A stretch of DNA of 17,033 bases. Origin: Brevundimonas sp. UBA986. Lineage in GTDB: Bacteria > Pseudomonadota > Alphaproteobacteria > Caulobacterales > Caulobacteraceae. A program made the translations under genes and the position numbers. Shown piece after piece: positions 1 through 8,001 of this stretch. Numbering within the stretch: the stretch's first letter is position 1; the number at the start of each line of letters is the position of its first letter. Where the stretch lies: positions 591 to 17,623 of the forward strand of contig DBBK01000146.1 in the NCBI GenBank assembly GCA_002292165.1, read 5' to 3'. The notes under the pieces were generated by a model. The model saw only the letters and a list, made by a program, of their open reading frames with translations. It was not told the DNA's origin and made no database searches.

Positions 1-511
1 CTATCCGGCGCACGGCGTCGGCAAGGTCGTGGCCATCGAGACCCAGGAAGTCGCCGGCATGTCGCTGGAAGTCTATGTCGTGACCTTCGACCACGAGAAG
101 ATGACCCTGCGCGTCCCGACCAAGAAGGCCAAGACCGCCGGCCTGCGCTCGCTGGCCGCCGACGACGTCGTCACCAAGGCCCTGACTACCCTCAAGGGCC
201 GCGCCCGCATCAAGCGCACCATGTGGTCGCGCCGCGCGCAGGAGTATGAAGCCAAGATCAACTCGGGCGACCTGATCTCGATCGCCGAAGTGGTTCGTGA
301 CCTGCACCGCGCCGACACCCAGCCGGAACAGTCGTACTCGGAGCGCCAGCTCTATGAATCGGCCCTGGACCGGATGGCCCGTGAAGTCGCCGCCGCCAAC
401 CGCATCGACAAGGACGCCGCCGTCGAGCTGCTGTCCAAGTCGCTGAGCGCCAAGAAGGCCGCCGCCCCCGTCGCCGCCGATGCGGACGCCGAGGAAGCCG
501 AAGCCGCCTGA
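1..511 (+). CDS. cdnL: CdnL/CarD-family RNA polymerase-binding regulator (5' partial)
   Basis: The reading frame is open from base 2 and enters the window at YPAHGVGKV, the conserved start of the CarD N-terminal RNA polymerase-interacting (Tudor-like) domain, so only a short N-terminus is missing. 169 residues remain. The helical C-terminal domain follows, with KGRARIKRTMWSRRAQEYEAK and SYSERQLYESALDRMAREVA typical of the CdnL branch. These proteins bind the RNAP beta subunit and stabilise open complexes at housekeeping promoters such as rRNA. The protein ends in an Ala/Glu-rich tail finishing in Ala-Ala; in Caulobacter, CdnL is known to be a ClpXP substrate through such a C-terminal end. A GTG at 29 is internal and not the start. 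A strong terminator follows 24 bases after the stop. Family assignment is secure; the symbol is by family resemblance. Confidence 0.93.
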   Translation, partial: YPAHGVGKVVAIETQEVAGMSLEVYVVTFDHEKMTLRVPTKKAKTAGLRSLAADDVVTKALTTLKGRARIKRTMWSRRAQEYEAKINSGDLISIAEVVRDLHRADTQPEQSYSERQLYESALDRMAREVAAANRIDKDAAVELLSKSLSAKKAAAPVAADADAEEAEAA

Positions 512-535
512 TCCGTTCGCGGAACCGCAAGACTG

Positions 536-565
536 AAAAGCCCGGGAGCGATCCCGGGCTTTTTG
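536..565. terminator. Bidirectional Rho-independent terminator
   Basis: An A-run, a perfect stem (AAAAGCCCGGGA / TCCCGGGCTTTT with a short GCGA loop) and a T-run lie between cdnL and the convergent glycosyltransferase gene, whose stop codon begins at 568 on the minus strand. The symmetry of the A and T runs means it can end transcription from both sides. Confidence 0.92.
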
Positions 566-1759
566 CTATCCGGCGGCGCGCTGGCCAGTGCGCCGGATGA
601 CCTCGATAAGCGCGGGGCCGACCGCGCGAATGTCGAAGCTCCGCTCGAACAGAACCTTGCCGCGCTCGCCCATCTCGCGCCGCTCCGGGGGCGGGGTGGC
701 GATCCAGTCCTGGATCAGGGCGATGGCGCCTTCCAGGGTGTCGGGAGCGACCAGCCCGGCCTTCGCCTGATCGACCTCGCGCCAGATGTTGACCTTGTCG
801 CTGATCAGGACCGGCAAGCCGCAGGCCAGGGCCTCGGCGACCACGACCCCGAAATTCTCCTGGTGCGAGGTCAGTGCGAAGGCCTCGGCGCCGCGGAAGG
901 CGCCCCATTTGGCGTCGCCGGTCAGCATGCCGGTCCAGTGGATGTGTTTGGCGACGCCCAGCCGTTCCGCCAGATGCTTGAGCGACTGGAGCAGTACGGG
1001 CGATCCCGGACCGGCCATGACCAGCTGCAGGTCAGGATCGCCGACGCCGGCCCGGTTCCTGGCGCGGGCGAAGGCCTCGATAAGGAGATCGCAGCCCTTC
1101 TTCTCGTGGATGCGGCTCAGATAGAGCAGATACGGTCGATCCTTGAGCCCGGGCGCGGCCGCCTTGAAGGCCGCGGTCTGGTCCGGCGTCGCCGGCGGCG
1201 GGGCCGAGGCGCCGTATCCGACGACGGTCTCGCGGTAGGGATGGTCCAGGAACTGGCCGCGCGCCAGCAGCCGTTCCTCTTCGGTGGTGAACAGGACGCT
1301 GGTCGCCCCCGCCATCAGCCGGCCCTCGCCCACCGTCCAGAACAGCTGTTTGGCGGCGTGCTTGAGCGGATAGGTGCGCCGGAACCAGGGATCCATCATC
1401 CCGTGGGTGAAGACATAGTAGGGGACGGGCCCGCCCGGCAGGACCCGTGAGGCGCCGAAGGCGGCGTAGTTCCACAGGCCGTTGACGATGACGGCGTCGT
1501 ATCGCTCCAGATTCTCTCGCAGCCAGGGCGCCAGCAGAGGCGAATAGCGCCAGTGACGCAGCAGGGGCGGATACGCTCCGGTCCCGCCAAGGGCGTGGAC
1601 GGTCAGGGGCGTGGTCTCGAGCCAGGGATCGCCGGGATGGTCAAGGCAGACGACCTCGCAAACGCAGGCGTCGCGCGTCGCCTCGGCCTGTCTCAGAATC
1701 CCCTCGACCGGGCCGCCGTCGGCAGGGTTCATCGAGGCGATGACGTGCAGGAGCTTCAC
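566..1759 (-). CDS. GT4-family glycosyltransferase
   Basis: 397 residues, the usual size for a GT-B fold glycosyltransferase of family GT4 (group 1), which moves a sugar from a nucleotide-sugar donor to a glycan or lipid carrier on the cytoplasmic side of the membrane. The N-terminal half begins MKLLHVIASMNPADGGP, a typical Rossmann start with a Gly-Gly loop. The C-terminal donor domain shows LYLSRIHEKKG (about 212-222) and the E-x7-E motif at E301 and E309 in HQENFGVVVAEALACG. No transmembrane segment or signal peptide is seen. The start is a GTG with GAGGAA seven bases upstream. It stands alone between the CarD terminator and a 261-base gap, with no other polysaccharide gene beside it, so its product (holdfast, capsule, LPS or other) cannot be told from here. 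Confidence 0.9.
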   Translation of the reverse strand: MKLLHVIASMNPADGGPVEGILRQAEATRDACVCEVVCLDHPGDPWLETTPLTVHALGGTGAYPPLLRHWRYSPLLAPWLRENLERYDAVIVNGLWNYAAFGASRVLPGGPVPYYVFTHGMMDPWFRRTYPLKHAAKQLFWTVGEGRLMAGATSVLFTTEEERLLARGQFLDHPYRETVVGYGASAPPPATPDQTAAFKAAAPGLKDRPYLLYLSRIHEKKGCDLLIEAFARARNRAGVGDPDLQLVMAGPGSPVLLQSLKHLAERLGVAKHIHWTGMLTGDAKWGAFRGAEAFALTSHQENFGVVVAEALACGLPVLISDKVNIWREVDQAKAGLVAPDTLEGAIALIQDWIATPPPERREMGERGKVLFERSFDIRAVGPALIEVIRRTGQRAAG

Positions 1760-2020
1760 CCAGGCGTTCCTCAGGGACTGCGTCCCGGTCAGCCACGAGC
1801 TATCGCCGGGATCCAGCGGCGCTGATCCCCCGATCGACTACCCCCACCCCCGGTTTTGAAGAGCCGACCACGCTCACCGGGCACCGGACCGTCGCGAGGC
1901 TTTTTTCCCGCCCGTCATACGATCCCGCACAAAGAAGACGACACCGATGGCGCCTCACATCAAGGCGGGAAGCGGGAAATGTGGCTTTTCTGGCGGGCTG
2001 TGGCGTCGCCTGTCGTGCGG

Positions 2021-2965
2021 CTAGTGTTTCGCGCCCGGCTTCAGGCGCAGCGCCTGGTGCAGGACGAAGGCGATGATGCCGCCGACCACGGCGCCGATCA
2101 GGGCCGAAATCAGGGCGTTGACCAGCCAGCCGGCGAGGGCGCCGATGGGGCCGAGGGCCGAGGCCACGGCGTGGGACAGGTGTTCCACCGGCACGGCGGG
2201 CCAGTGGAGGCCCAGGGTGTGGGAGCCGTGCAGCAGGATGCCGCCCCCGACCCAGAGCATGGCGAAGGTGCCGATGGTGGACAGGGCGCTCATCACCACG
2301 GGCATGGCCTTGACCATCCCCCGCCCGAAAGCCCGGACGCCCTTGCTTTCGCGCTGGGCCAGATGCAGGCCGACGTCGTCCATCTTCACGATCAGCCCGA
2401 CCGCGCCATAGACGACGACCGTCATGATCAGGCCGACGATGATCAGGACCCCCGCCTGGGTCAGGAGGGGTTCGCTCGAAACGTCGGACAGGGCGATGGT
2501 CATGATCTCGGCCGACAGGATCAGGTCGGTGCGCACCGCGCCCGATACGGTGGCCTTCTCCAGCGCGGCGGGATCGTCATGGGCCGGGCCATCGTCGTCA
2601 TGGCCGTCCGCGCCGAACATCTCCATCAGCTTCTCGGCGCCCTCGAAACAGAGGTAGGCGCCGCCGCACATCAGGATGGGAGTGATGAGCCAGGGAGCGA
2701 AGGCGGTCAGCAGCAGAGCGACCGGCAGGATGACCAGAAGCTTGTTGCGGACGGAGCCGACGGCGATCTTGCCGATGATCGGCAGCTCGCGGGCCGGGGA
2801 CAGGCCGACGACGTAGCGGGGGGTGACGGCGGTGTCGTCGATGACCACGCCCGCCGCCTTGGTCGAGGCCTTGCCGGCGGCGGCGCCCATGTCGTCGACC
2901 GAGGCCGCGGCCAGTTTGGCGATGCCCGCCACGTCGTCGAGCAGGGCGATGAGTCCGGAGGGCAT
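2021..2965 (-). CDS. DUF808 (YedI-type) inner membrane protein
   Basis: 314 residues that match the DUF808/YedI family by eye: the start MPSGLIALLDDVAGIAKLAA, the VDDMGAAAGKASTKAAGVVIDDTAVTP stretch, and CGGAYLCFEGAEKL are family hallmarks. Several hydrophobic segments follow (for example around LLVILPVALLLTAFAPWLI, VLIIVGLIMTVVVYGAVGLI and the C-terminal ALIGAVVGGIIAFVLHQAL), so it is a multi-pass inner membrane protein. The molecular function of the family is unknown. The ATG start has only a weak GAAG upstream. The gene is on the same strand as the DUF3617 gene upstream (gap 97 bases) and the glycosyltransferase downstream (gap 261 bases); co-transcription is possible but not shown. Confidence 0.9.
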   Translation of the reverse strand: MPSGLIALLDDVAGIAKLAAASVDDMGAAAGKASTKAAGVVIDDTAVTPRYVVGLSPARELPIIGKIAVGSVRNKLLVILPVALLLTAFAPWLITPILMCGGAYLCFEGAEKLMEMFGADGHDDDGPAHDDPAALEKATVSGAVRTDLILSAEIMTIALSDVSSEPLLTQAGVLIIVGLIMTVVVYGAVGLIVKMDDVGLHLAQRESKGVRAFGRGMVKAMPVVMSALSTIGTFAMLWVGGGILLHGSHTLGLHWPAVPVEHLSHAVASALGPIGALAGWLVNALISALIGAVVGGIIAFVLHQALRLKPGAKH

Positions 2966-3062
2966 GGGCGCGCTTCAGGTTCGAGGAGGGGAGACCCTCG
3001 GGCCTAGAGCAGGATTCCCGCCTTGTCGATGTGTCGGCAGGCTGACTGGGGCGGGCCGCCGA

Positions 3063-3530
3063 TCAGAAGTACTCGGCGTTGGCCGGGCACTGGGCGCTGA
3101 GGCGACGGGCGGTGATGCTGGCGGGGATGTAGGGGGTGCCGCGCAGCAGCTGGGCGCCGCCGTTGAAGCGGAAGCTCTCGGGCTGATAGGTGCCGCGCAG
3201 GCGCACATTGAAGCGGCGACCCTTCTTGTCCTGACAGGTCCCTTCGAAGTGGGCGTTGCCGCCCCCGACCTCGCGCACCGGATAGGTGCAGGCGTAGCGG
3301 CGGGTCGAGATGCCGCCGAAGAAGCGGGAGATGTCCTGCGGGCGCACGCATTTGGTCTCGGTGTTGCGGTCGCCGACGGCGCTGGTGGTGTATTCCCAAT
3401 AGCCTGGCAGGACGGGCTGGGCGGGGGCGGGGGTCTGGGCGTGCAGGTCGCGCGTCGGCGAGGCCAGCAGAATCGCACCCGCAAGGGCGGGAGCGGCGAC
3501 GGCGGCGATACGGATAGCGAGCGTGTTCAT
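3063..3530 (-). CDS. Exported DUF3617-like protein
   Basis: 155 residues with a Sec-type signal peptide: a short polar start, hydrophobic core AVAAPALAGAILLA and a likely cut near LHAQ (about residue 32). The mature part has the PGYWEYTT motif (42-49) and four cysteines (61, 81, 99, 148), the arrangement seen in DUF3617 proteins, which are periplasmic and of unknown function. Two disulfides are likely. The ATG at 3530 has AAGAG directly upstream as a weak ribosome site. It is divergent from rpmB and lies just upstream of the DUF808 gene on the same strand. Family call is by pattern, not by search. Confidence 0.8.
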   Translation of the reverse strand: MNTLAIRIAAVAAPALAGAILLASPTRDLHAQTPAPAQPVLPGYWEYTTSAVGDRNTETKCVRPQDISRFFGGISTRRYACTYPVREVGGGNAHFEGTCQDKKGRRFNVRLRGTYQPESFRFNGGAQLLRGTPYIPASITARRLSAQCPANAEYF

Positions 3531-3650
3531 CTCTTGAAGGTCCCGGTCAGCGGCTTTCGCTGTTATGCCTTCACTATATGGCGGCTTTTGAACGGCGGCT
3601 GAACAGGAGGTTTCAGTCAGGCGGAGACTCGGTTTCCCGGCCTTAATGTC

Positions 3651-3680
3651 TTGACGTCGCGCCCGCCGTTCCTCTATACG
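3651..3680 (+). promoter_or_regulatory. Housekeeping sigma promoter for rpmB
   Basis: TTGACG at 3651-3656 and TATACG at 3675-3680 (spacer 18; 17 if CTATAC is taken as the -10) resemble the Caulobacter sigma-73 / sigma-70 consensus. The expected transcript would have a leader of roughly 85 bases before the rpmB ATG. A GANTC site (GACTC, 3626-3630) lies 20 bases upstream of the -35. Confidence 0.7.
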
Positions 3681-3770
3681 GCCCCCTCTCGCGCAGGAGC
3701 CCGTCTCTTGCGCGTCCTCATTTCATGCGCTCGCCGCGTTTCGGCGGGCGACCACCTCAAGGATCAGACG

Positions 3771-4067
3771 ATGTCTCGTCGTTGCGAACTCACCGGTATC
3801 GGCCCGATGGTCGGCCACAACGTGAGCCACTCGAATGTGAAGACCAAGCGCCGCTTCCTGCCGTCGCTGAAGAAGGTCAAGCTGGCTTCGGAAGCCCTGG
3901 GCCAGACCTTCACCCTGCGGATCTCGAACGCCGCCCTGCGCACCCTGGACTACAAGGGCGGCCTGGACGCCTACATCGTCAAGGCCGGCGACGAGCAGCT
4001 GTCGATCGCGGCCCAGCGCATCAAGCGTCAGGTCAAGTCCAAGCTGGCCGAGCAAGCCGCCGCCTGA
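3771..4067 (+). CDS. rpmB: 50S ribosomal protein L28
   Basis: 98 residues, the length usual for alphaproteobacterial L28 and longer than the roughly 78 of E. coli. It begins MSRRCELTGIGPMVGHNVSH, the L28 signature including the conserved Cys, Gly-Asn-type loop and basic KTKRRFLPSLKKVKL segment that contacts 23S rRNA. The ATG at 3771 is chosen over upstream in-frame starts because the protein family begins here and AAGGA lies seven bases before it. It is a single-gene unit with its own promoter (3651-3680) and a strong terminator 24 bases past the stop. Confidence 0.98.
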   Translation: MSRRCELTGIGPMVGHNVSHSNVKTKRRFLPSLKKVKLASEALGQTFTLRISNAALRTLDYKGGLDAYIVKAGDEQLSIAAQRIKRQVKSKLAEQAAA

Positions 4068-4090
4068 TTTCGGCGACGACCTGAAAGATC

Positions 4091-4120
4091 AAAGGGCCGG
4101 TGCGAAAGCACCGGCCCTTT
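4091..4120. terminator. Bidirectional Rho-independent terminator
   Basis: A perfect 13-bp stem (4091-4103 with 4108-4120) closed by a GAAA tetraloop, with AAA on one side and TTT on the other, lies between rpmB and the convergent DUF983 gene. It can serve both. Confidence 0.95.
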
Positions 4121-4128
4121 TGCTTTGC

Positions 4129-4551
4129 CTAACGCCAAGGCGAACCTTCGCCGTGTTTGCCGATACTCTTCCATTCGGGCGGGGCGGCCTTGTGGACGTA
4201 TTGCTCCGAGACCAGCCAGCCCTTGAAGGGCCGGAGAGTCCCCAGGCACATCAGGGCGATCAGGGGGAAGGTGACCGCGAAATGCACCCAGACCGGCGGG
4301 TGGACGGTGAACTCGAAGGCCATGAAGGCGATCATCCCGAACACGCCGACGCCGGACATGACGAAGAAGGCCGGGCCGTCGGCCGGATCGGCGAAGCCGT
4401 AGTCGAGGCCACAGACCGGGCAGCTGTCGCGAATCGTCAGATAGCCCTTGAGCAGGGGGCCCTGACCGCAACGCGGGCAGCGGCAACGGATTCCGGTGCT
4501 CAGGGTGCTCAACGGTGGGTATTCGGGCGGGCTCTCGGCCGGGTCAGACAT
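4129..4551 (-). CDS. DUF983 zinc-ribbon membrane protein
   Basis: 140 residues. The N-terminal part has a zinc-ribbon-like CPRC (25-28) and CPVC (44-47) pair, followed by GLDYGFADPADGPAFFV, the DUF983 signature, then two membrane segments (about 62-82 and 88-107). DUF983 proteins are common in Alphaproteobacteria; their function is not established. The ATG at 4551 is chosen because AAAGGAG sits five bases upstream and the family begins near here; the frame stays open further upstream but that part is low-complexity and unlike a protein. The gene ends nine bases from the shared terminator with rpmB. The secreted-protein gene lies 91 bases upstream on the same strand. Confidence 0.9.
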   Translation of the reverse strand: MSDPAESPPEYPPLSTLSTGIRCRCPRCGQGPLLKGYLTIRDSCPVCGLDYGFADPADGPAFFVMSGVGVFGMIAFMAFEFTVHPPVWVHFAVTFPLIALMCLGTLRPFKGWLVSEQYVHKAAPPEWKSIGKHGEGSPWR

Positions 4552-4614
4552 GACGGCTCCTTTGCGCGGGATGTCGGCCCGGCGCGTGGCGGGCGCAAGA
4601 CGGCGTTCTGTCCC

Positions 4615-4631
4615 TTGGACGATATGTCCAA
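4615..4631. repeat. Inverted repeat upstream of the DUF983 gene
   Basis: TTGGAC-GATAT-GTCCAA, perfect 6-bp arms with a 5-base centre, in the 91-base gap between the small secreted-protein gene and the DUF983 start (64 bases upstream of that ATG). It could be an operator for the DUF983 gene or a weak hairpin at the end of the upstream transcript; there is no T-run, so a terminator is less likely. Confidence 0.5.
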
Positions 4632-4642
4632 CCCGTGTTCGT

Positions 4643-5008
4643 TCAGGCTTGGGGCGCGGCGCGCGTCGCGTTCCAGACGAAGACGAAGTTGCGGTGCTCG
4701 GCCCAGGTCTGCCCCTCGACATGATCGCCGACGAGGCAGGCCGCCGTGTGATAGGGGCCGACCCCGTCGGTGGTGCGGAAGGAGACGCAAAGGCGGCCGT
4801 TCTGCGCCTTCCAGCGGCCGGCCTCGATAGTGCTTTCGTAGAAGTCGCCCGTCACAGTCCCGTCGGCGGCGAGGGCCAGATGCATGGGCTTCACATAGGG
4901 CTGGGCCGGATCGGTGCTCAGATCGACCGTCCAGCTTCCTGACAGGGTCTCGGGTGTGGGCGGGGTCTGGGCGAGGATCGCCGCCATCAGCATCGTCAGA
5001 ACCGGCAT
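4643..5008 (-). CDS. Small exported protein of unknown function
   Basis: 121 residues from the ATG at 5008, chosen because GGAGG lies five bases upstream; an in-frame GTG at 5014 overlaps that ribosome site. The start MPVLTMLMAAILAQTPP is a short signal peptide, likely cut after the Ala-Gln region. The rest is predicted beta-rich (LSGSWTVDLSTDP, MHLALAADGTVTGDFYES, GRLCVSFRTTDGVGPYHTAA, NFVFVWNATR), like the small beta-barrel or lipocalin-like proteins that hold a GxW motif near the N-terminus, and it has two cysteines that could pair. I do not recognise a named family. It is divergent from the large TPR gene across a 107-base region with a CtrA-like site. Confidence 0.75.
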   Translation of the reverse strand: MPVLTMLMAAILAQTPPTPETLSGSWTVDLSTDPAQPYVKPMHLALAADGTVTGDFYESTIEAGRWKAQNGRLCVSFRTTDGVGPYHTAACLVGDHVEGQTWAEHRNFVFVWNATRAAPQA

Positions 5009-5064
5009 CGACACCTCCCAGCGCCCGGCGAGGCTGCGCTAGTGAAAGCACGCTGGCAAGCCGA

Positions 5065-5080
5065 TTAAGGCTCATTAACC
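5065..5080. promoter_or_regulatory. CtrA-like site (TTAA-N6-TTAACC)
   Basis: TTAA at 5065-5068 and TTAACC at 5075-5080, six bases apart, lie 36 bases before the TPR gene start and 57 bases before the divergent secreted-protein gene. The Caulobacter CtrA consensus is TTAA-N7-TTAA, so this is one base shorter than ideal. TTAA is rare in this GC-rich window; by eye most copies are here and in front of the flagellar genes. Confidence 0.5.
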
Positions 5081-5115
5081 GCGTTGAAAGGCCCCGCGCG
5101 CGAGTGTGTGCGTCA

Positions 5116-8001
5116 ATGGTTGGGCCGTCCTCGAGAAAATCGATCGCGAGGACCTCCGTGGCGCTGGGCGCCGTGGGGGCGGTCGTGCTCGCCCCTATCA
5201 TGACCGCCGCCGCGCCGGCGATCGCGCAGGAGGCGTCGAGCGCGCTCGAGCCCCTGACCATCCGCCTGGGCACCACCCGTCCGGGCCAGACCCAGAACTT
5301 CACCCGCGTCGAGTTCGCCGGGGTCATCGGCTCCCGGTCGCGCGTCCGCCGTGAGGGCGACGCCGTCATCGTTCGTATCGGCACGACCGCCGCCCCGGAC
5401 ATCGGCCTGCTGCGAAACAGCCTGCCGCCGGGTGTGACCAAGGTCGAGACGCGGTCCGTCACCGGCGGCACCGAACTGATCCTGCGACTGGCCGGGGGCG
5501 CGGACGCCCGTTCGGGCGTCGCCGACGGGGCCGTCTGGCTGAATCTCTATCCGTCCGGCGCGCGCCCCGAGGCCGAGCCCGGGGCCGTGTCCAACGCCGT
5601 GCCCGCCAACGGCGTCGTGCCGGTCACGACGACGGCCGAGGCCGATCGGGTCGTCCTGAACTTCCAGTGGGCCGCGCCGGTCGGGGCCGCTGTCTTCCGC
5701 CGCGACGACGCGGTCTGGATCGTCTTCGACACCGCCGCCAAGATGGGCCTGCCCAAGGGCGCCAAGATGGGCCCCGCCGGCGAGGCGCGCTGGGCCCAGG
5801 GGCCGGGCTACACCGCCATCCGCATCCCGGCCGCGGAAAACCTGCCGGTCTCGGCCAGCGGACAGGGCACGAGCTGGAGCGTGACCATCGGCGGCGTCCC
5901 GACCGGCCCGGCACAGGCCGTCGACGTCGATCGCGACGACAGCGAGCGCACCGCCCTGGTCGCACGCATGGCCGGGGCCACCAAGGCTATCTGGCTGACC
6001 GATCCCATGGTCGGAGACCGCTTCGCCGCCGTCACGGCGCTGGCGCCCGGCAAGGGCTTCGGCAGCCGTCGCCAGACCGTCGACGTCACCCTTCTGCCGA
6101 CCGCACAAGGTTTGGCGGTCGAGACTCCCACCGACGACCTGACCATCACGCCTTCGGGGGATCTGGTCACGGTGACGCGGCCGCAGGGCCTGACCATGTC
6201 GGCGCCGTCCGAGGCCTTCCTCGACGCCGCACCCGAGGCCGCGCATCTGCCGCGCAAGGCGGCCTATCCGGCGATGATCCTGGCCGACTGGGCCGATGTC
6301 GGCGAGGAGGGCTTCGCGGCCCGCTATCGCGAGCTTCAGGAGGGCGCCGAGCAGGAGACCGGTCAGGTCACCGACGATCCGCGCACTCCGATCGAGCACC
6401 GCCTGGCCTTCGCCCGCTTCCTGATCGCCTCGGGCCTGGGCTATGAGGCCATCGGCGTGCTCAACGCCATGATCGCCAAGACGCCGAGCCTGCAGGGCGA
6501 GCCCGAGGTGCGCGGCCTGCGCGGCGCCGCGCGCGCCTCCATCGGCCGCTTCGACGAGGCCGAGGCCGACTTTGCCTCGGGCGCCCTGGCCGGCGATCCC
6601 TCGACCAGGGTCTGGCAGGGCTATGTGGCAACCCAGCGCGGCGACTGGACGGGGGCGCGGCTGGCCTTCACCGCCGGCGCCGCGGTCATCGACCAGTTTC
6701 CCAATGACTGGAAGGCCAAGTTCGGCGCGGCCCACGCCCTGGCGGCGCTGGAGCTGGGGGACCTGTCCTCGGCCAAGGCGCTGCTGGCCTTCAGTTTCAG
6801 CCAGCGCGCCCCGGCGGCGGACCAGTTGGTCGCCCGCCTGGTGCAGGCTCGTCTGTTCGACCTGGAGGGGCAGAGCGATACGGCCCTGGCCGTCTATACC
6901 GCCGTCGCCCGCGCGCCCCTGGACGGCATCGCGACCCCGGCCAAGCTGGGCGTGGTCAAGATCTCCCTGGCCAAGGGGCTGATGACGCCCGACGCCGCCG
7001 CGACCCAGCTGGAGCAGCTGAAGTGGCGCTGGCGCGGCGACGCGACCGAACTGGCCGTGATCCGGACCCTGGGCGACATCTATCTGAAGCAGGGCCGCTA
7101 TCGCGAGGCGCTGGAGGTGCTGCGCACCGCCGGCAAGCGGATGAGCGACCTGCCGGGTGCGCGCGAGATCCAGGACGACCTGTCCAACACCTTCCGGGCC
7201 CTGTTCCTGCAGGGCGCCGCCGACGGGTTGCAGCCGGTGCAGGCTCTGGCGCTGTTCTACGACTTCCGCGACCTGACCCCGATCGGGGCCGACGGCGACG
7301 AGATGGTGCGGCGTCTGGCGCGCCGCCTGATCGACGTCGATCTGCTGGACCAGGCCGCCGAACTGCTCAAGCACCAGGTCGACGAGCGTCTGGACGGGGT
7401 CGCCAAGGCCCAGGTCGCGACGGATCTGGCCACCGTCTATCTGATGGATCGCCAGCCGGAGAAGGCGCTTCAGGCCCTGTGGAGCTCGCGCACCACCCTG
7501 CTGCCCACTGCCATGGCCGCCGAGCGCCGGGCGCTGGAGGCGCGGGCCATGATGGATCTGGGCCGCTACGACCACGCGCTGGAACTGCTGGAGGGCGACA
7601 CGACGCCCGACGGGCTGGACGTCCGGGCCGAGGTCTACTGGAAGCAGCAGGACTGGGCCGGAGCGGCCAAGATCTATGAGCAGCGGCTGGGCGACCGGTT
7701 CAAGGATGTGGCGACGCCGCTGAGCGCCGCCGATGAAAGCCGGGTGATCCGCGCGGGCGTGGGCTATTCGCTGGGCCACGATCTGCCGGCCCTGACGCGG
7801 CTGTCGCACAACTACATCCCGTTCGCCGCCAAGGCCCGGTCGGCGGCGGCGATGCGCATCGCCCTGTCGGGCTTCGACGGCATGGAAGGGGCGGTGCAGA
7901 CCAGCGACTTCGGCAGCCTGACCGCCGGCGCCGACACCTTCGCCGGGTGGGTCCAGACGATGAAGTCGGACTTCAGAAAGCAAACGGGCGGGAACGGCTG
8001 A
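5116..8001 (+). CDS. Large exported TPR-repeat protein
   Basis: 961 residues from the ATG at 5116. An N-terminal signal peptide (basic start, then ALGAVGAVVLAPIMTAAAPA, likely cut near AIAQ, about 38) sends it to the periplasm or outer membrane. Residues about 40-390 are beta-rich with AMIN-like strands (FTRVEFAGVIG, TELILRLAGGADARSG, GAVWLNLYPSG). From about 415 to the end it is helical with TPR-like repeats, for example RGLRGAARASIGRFDEAEAD, TLGDIYLKQGRYREALEVL (about 650-670) and AEVYWKQQDWAGAAKIYEQR. No catalytic motif is seen, so a scaffold or assembly role is likely but inferred. The ribosome site is weak (AAAGG 24 bases upstream), so an in-frame GTG at 5104 is an alternative start. A CtrA-like site precedes it. 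Convergent with hup. I cannot give it a gene name. Confidence 0.9.
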   Translation: MVGPSSRKSIARTSVALGAVGAVVLAPIMTAAAPAIAQEASSALEPLTIRLGTTRPGQTQNFTRVEFAGVIGSRSRVRREGDAVIVRIGTTAAPDIGLLRNSLPPGVTKVETRSVTGGTELILRLAGGADARSGVADGAVWLNLYPSGARPEAEPGAVSNAVPANGVVPVTTTAEADRVVLNFQWAAPVGAAVFRRDDAVWIVFDTAAKMGLPKGAKMGPAGEARWAQGPGYTAIRIPAAENLPVSASGQGTSWSVTIGGVPTGPAQAVDVDRDDSERTALVARMAGATKAIWLTDPMVGDRFAAVTALAPGKGFGSRRQTVDVTLLPTAQGLAVETPTDDLTITPSGDLVTVTRPQGLTMSAPSEAFLDAAPEAAHLPRKAAYPAMILADWADVGEEGFAARYRELQEGAEQETGQVTDDPRTPIEHRLAFARFLIASGLGYEAIGVLNAMIAKTPSLQGEPEVRGLRGAARASIGRFDEAEADFASGALAGDPSTRVWQGYVATQRGDWTGARLAFTAGAAVIDQFPNDWKAKFGAAHALAALELGDLSSAKALLAFSFSQRAPAADQLVARLVQARLFDLEGQSDTALAVYTAVARAPLDGIATPAKLGVVKISLAKGLMTPDAAATQLEQLKWRWRGDATELAVIRTLGDIYLKQGRYREALEVLRTAGKRMSDLPGAREIQDDLSNTFRALFLQGAADGLQPVQALALFYDFRDLTPIGADGDEMVRRLARRLIDVDLLDQAAELLKHQVDERLDGVAKAQVATDLATVYLMDRQPEKALQALWSSRTTLLPTAMAAERRALEARAMMDLGRYDHALELLEGDTTPDGLDVRAEVYWKQQDWAGAAKIYEQRLGDRFKDVATPLSAADESRVIRAGVGYSLGHDLPALTRLSHNYIPFAAKARSAAAMRIALSGFDGMEGAVQTSDFGSLTAGADTFAGWVQTMKSDFRKQTGGNG

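Noticed and set aside
1760..2020. The 261-base gap between the glycosyltransferase and DUF808 genes
   Set aside because: I looked for a small gene, tRNA, terminator or CtrA site and saw nothing convincing; it probably holds the glycosyltransferase promoter.
1856..3007. Plus-strand open frame over the DUF808 gene
   Set aside because: Gln/Gly/Asp-rich shadow; the minus strand has a recognisable membrane protein.
3548..3563. Small CAGCG/CGCTG hairpin in the leader of the DUF3617 gene
   Set aside because: Only five base pairs, no ribosome site or T-run involved; likely chance.
3651..3770. An N-terminal extension of L28 from an upstream TTG
   Set aside because: L28 starts at MSRRCELTG in the family, a ribosome site precedes that ATG, and the extension covers the promoter.
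5113..7983. A very long open frame antisense to the TPR gene (about 950 codons)
   Set aside because: It is rich in Gly, Arg, Gln and His with no signal, domain or motif, and mirrors the third-position GC bias of the sense gene. Such shadows are usual at this GC content.
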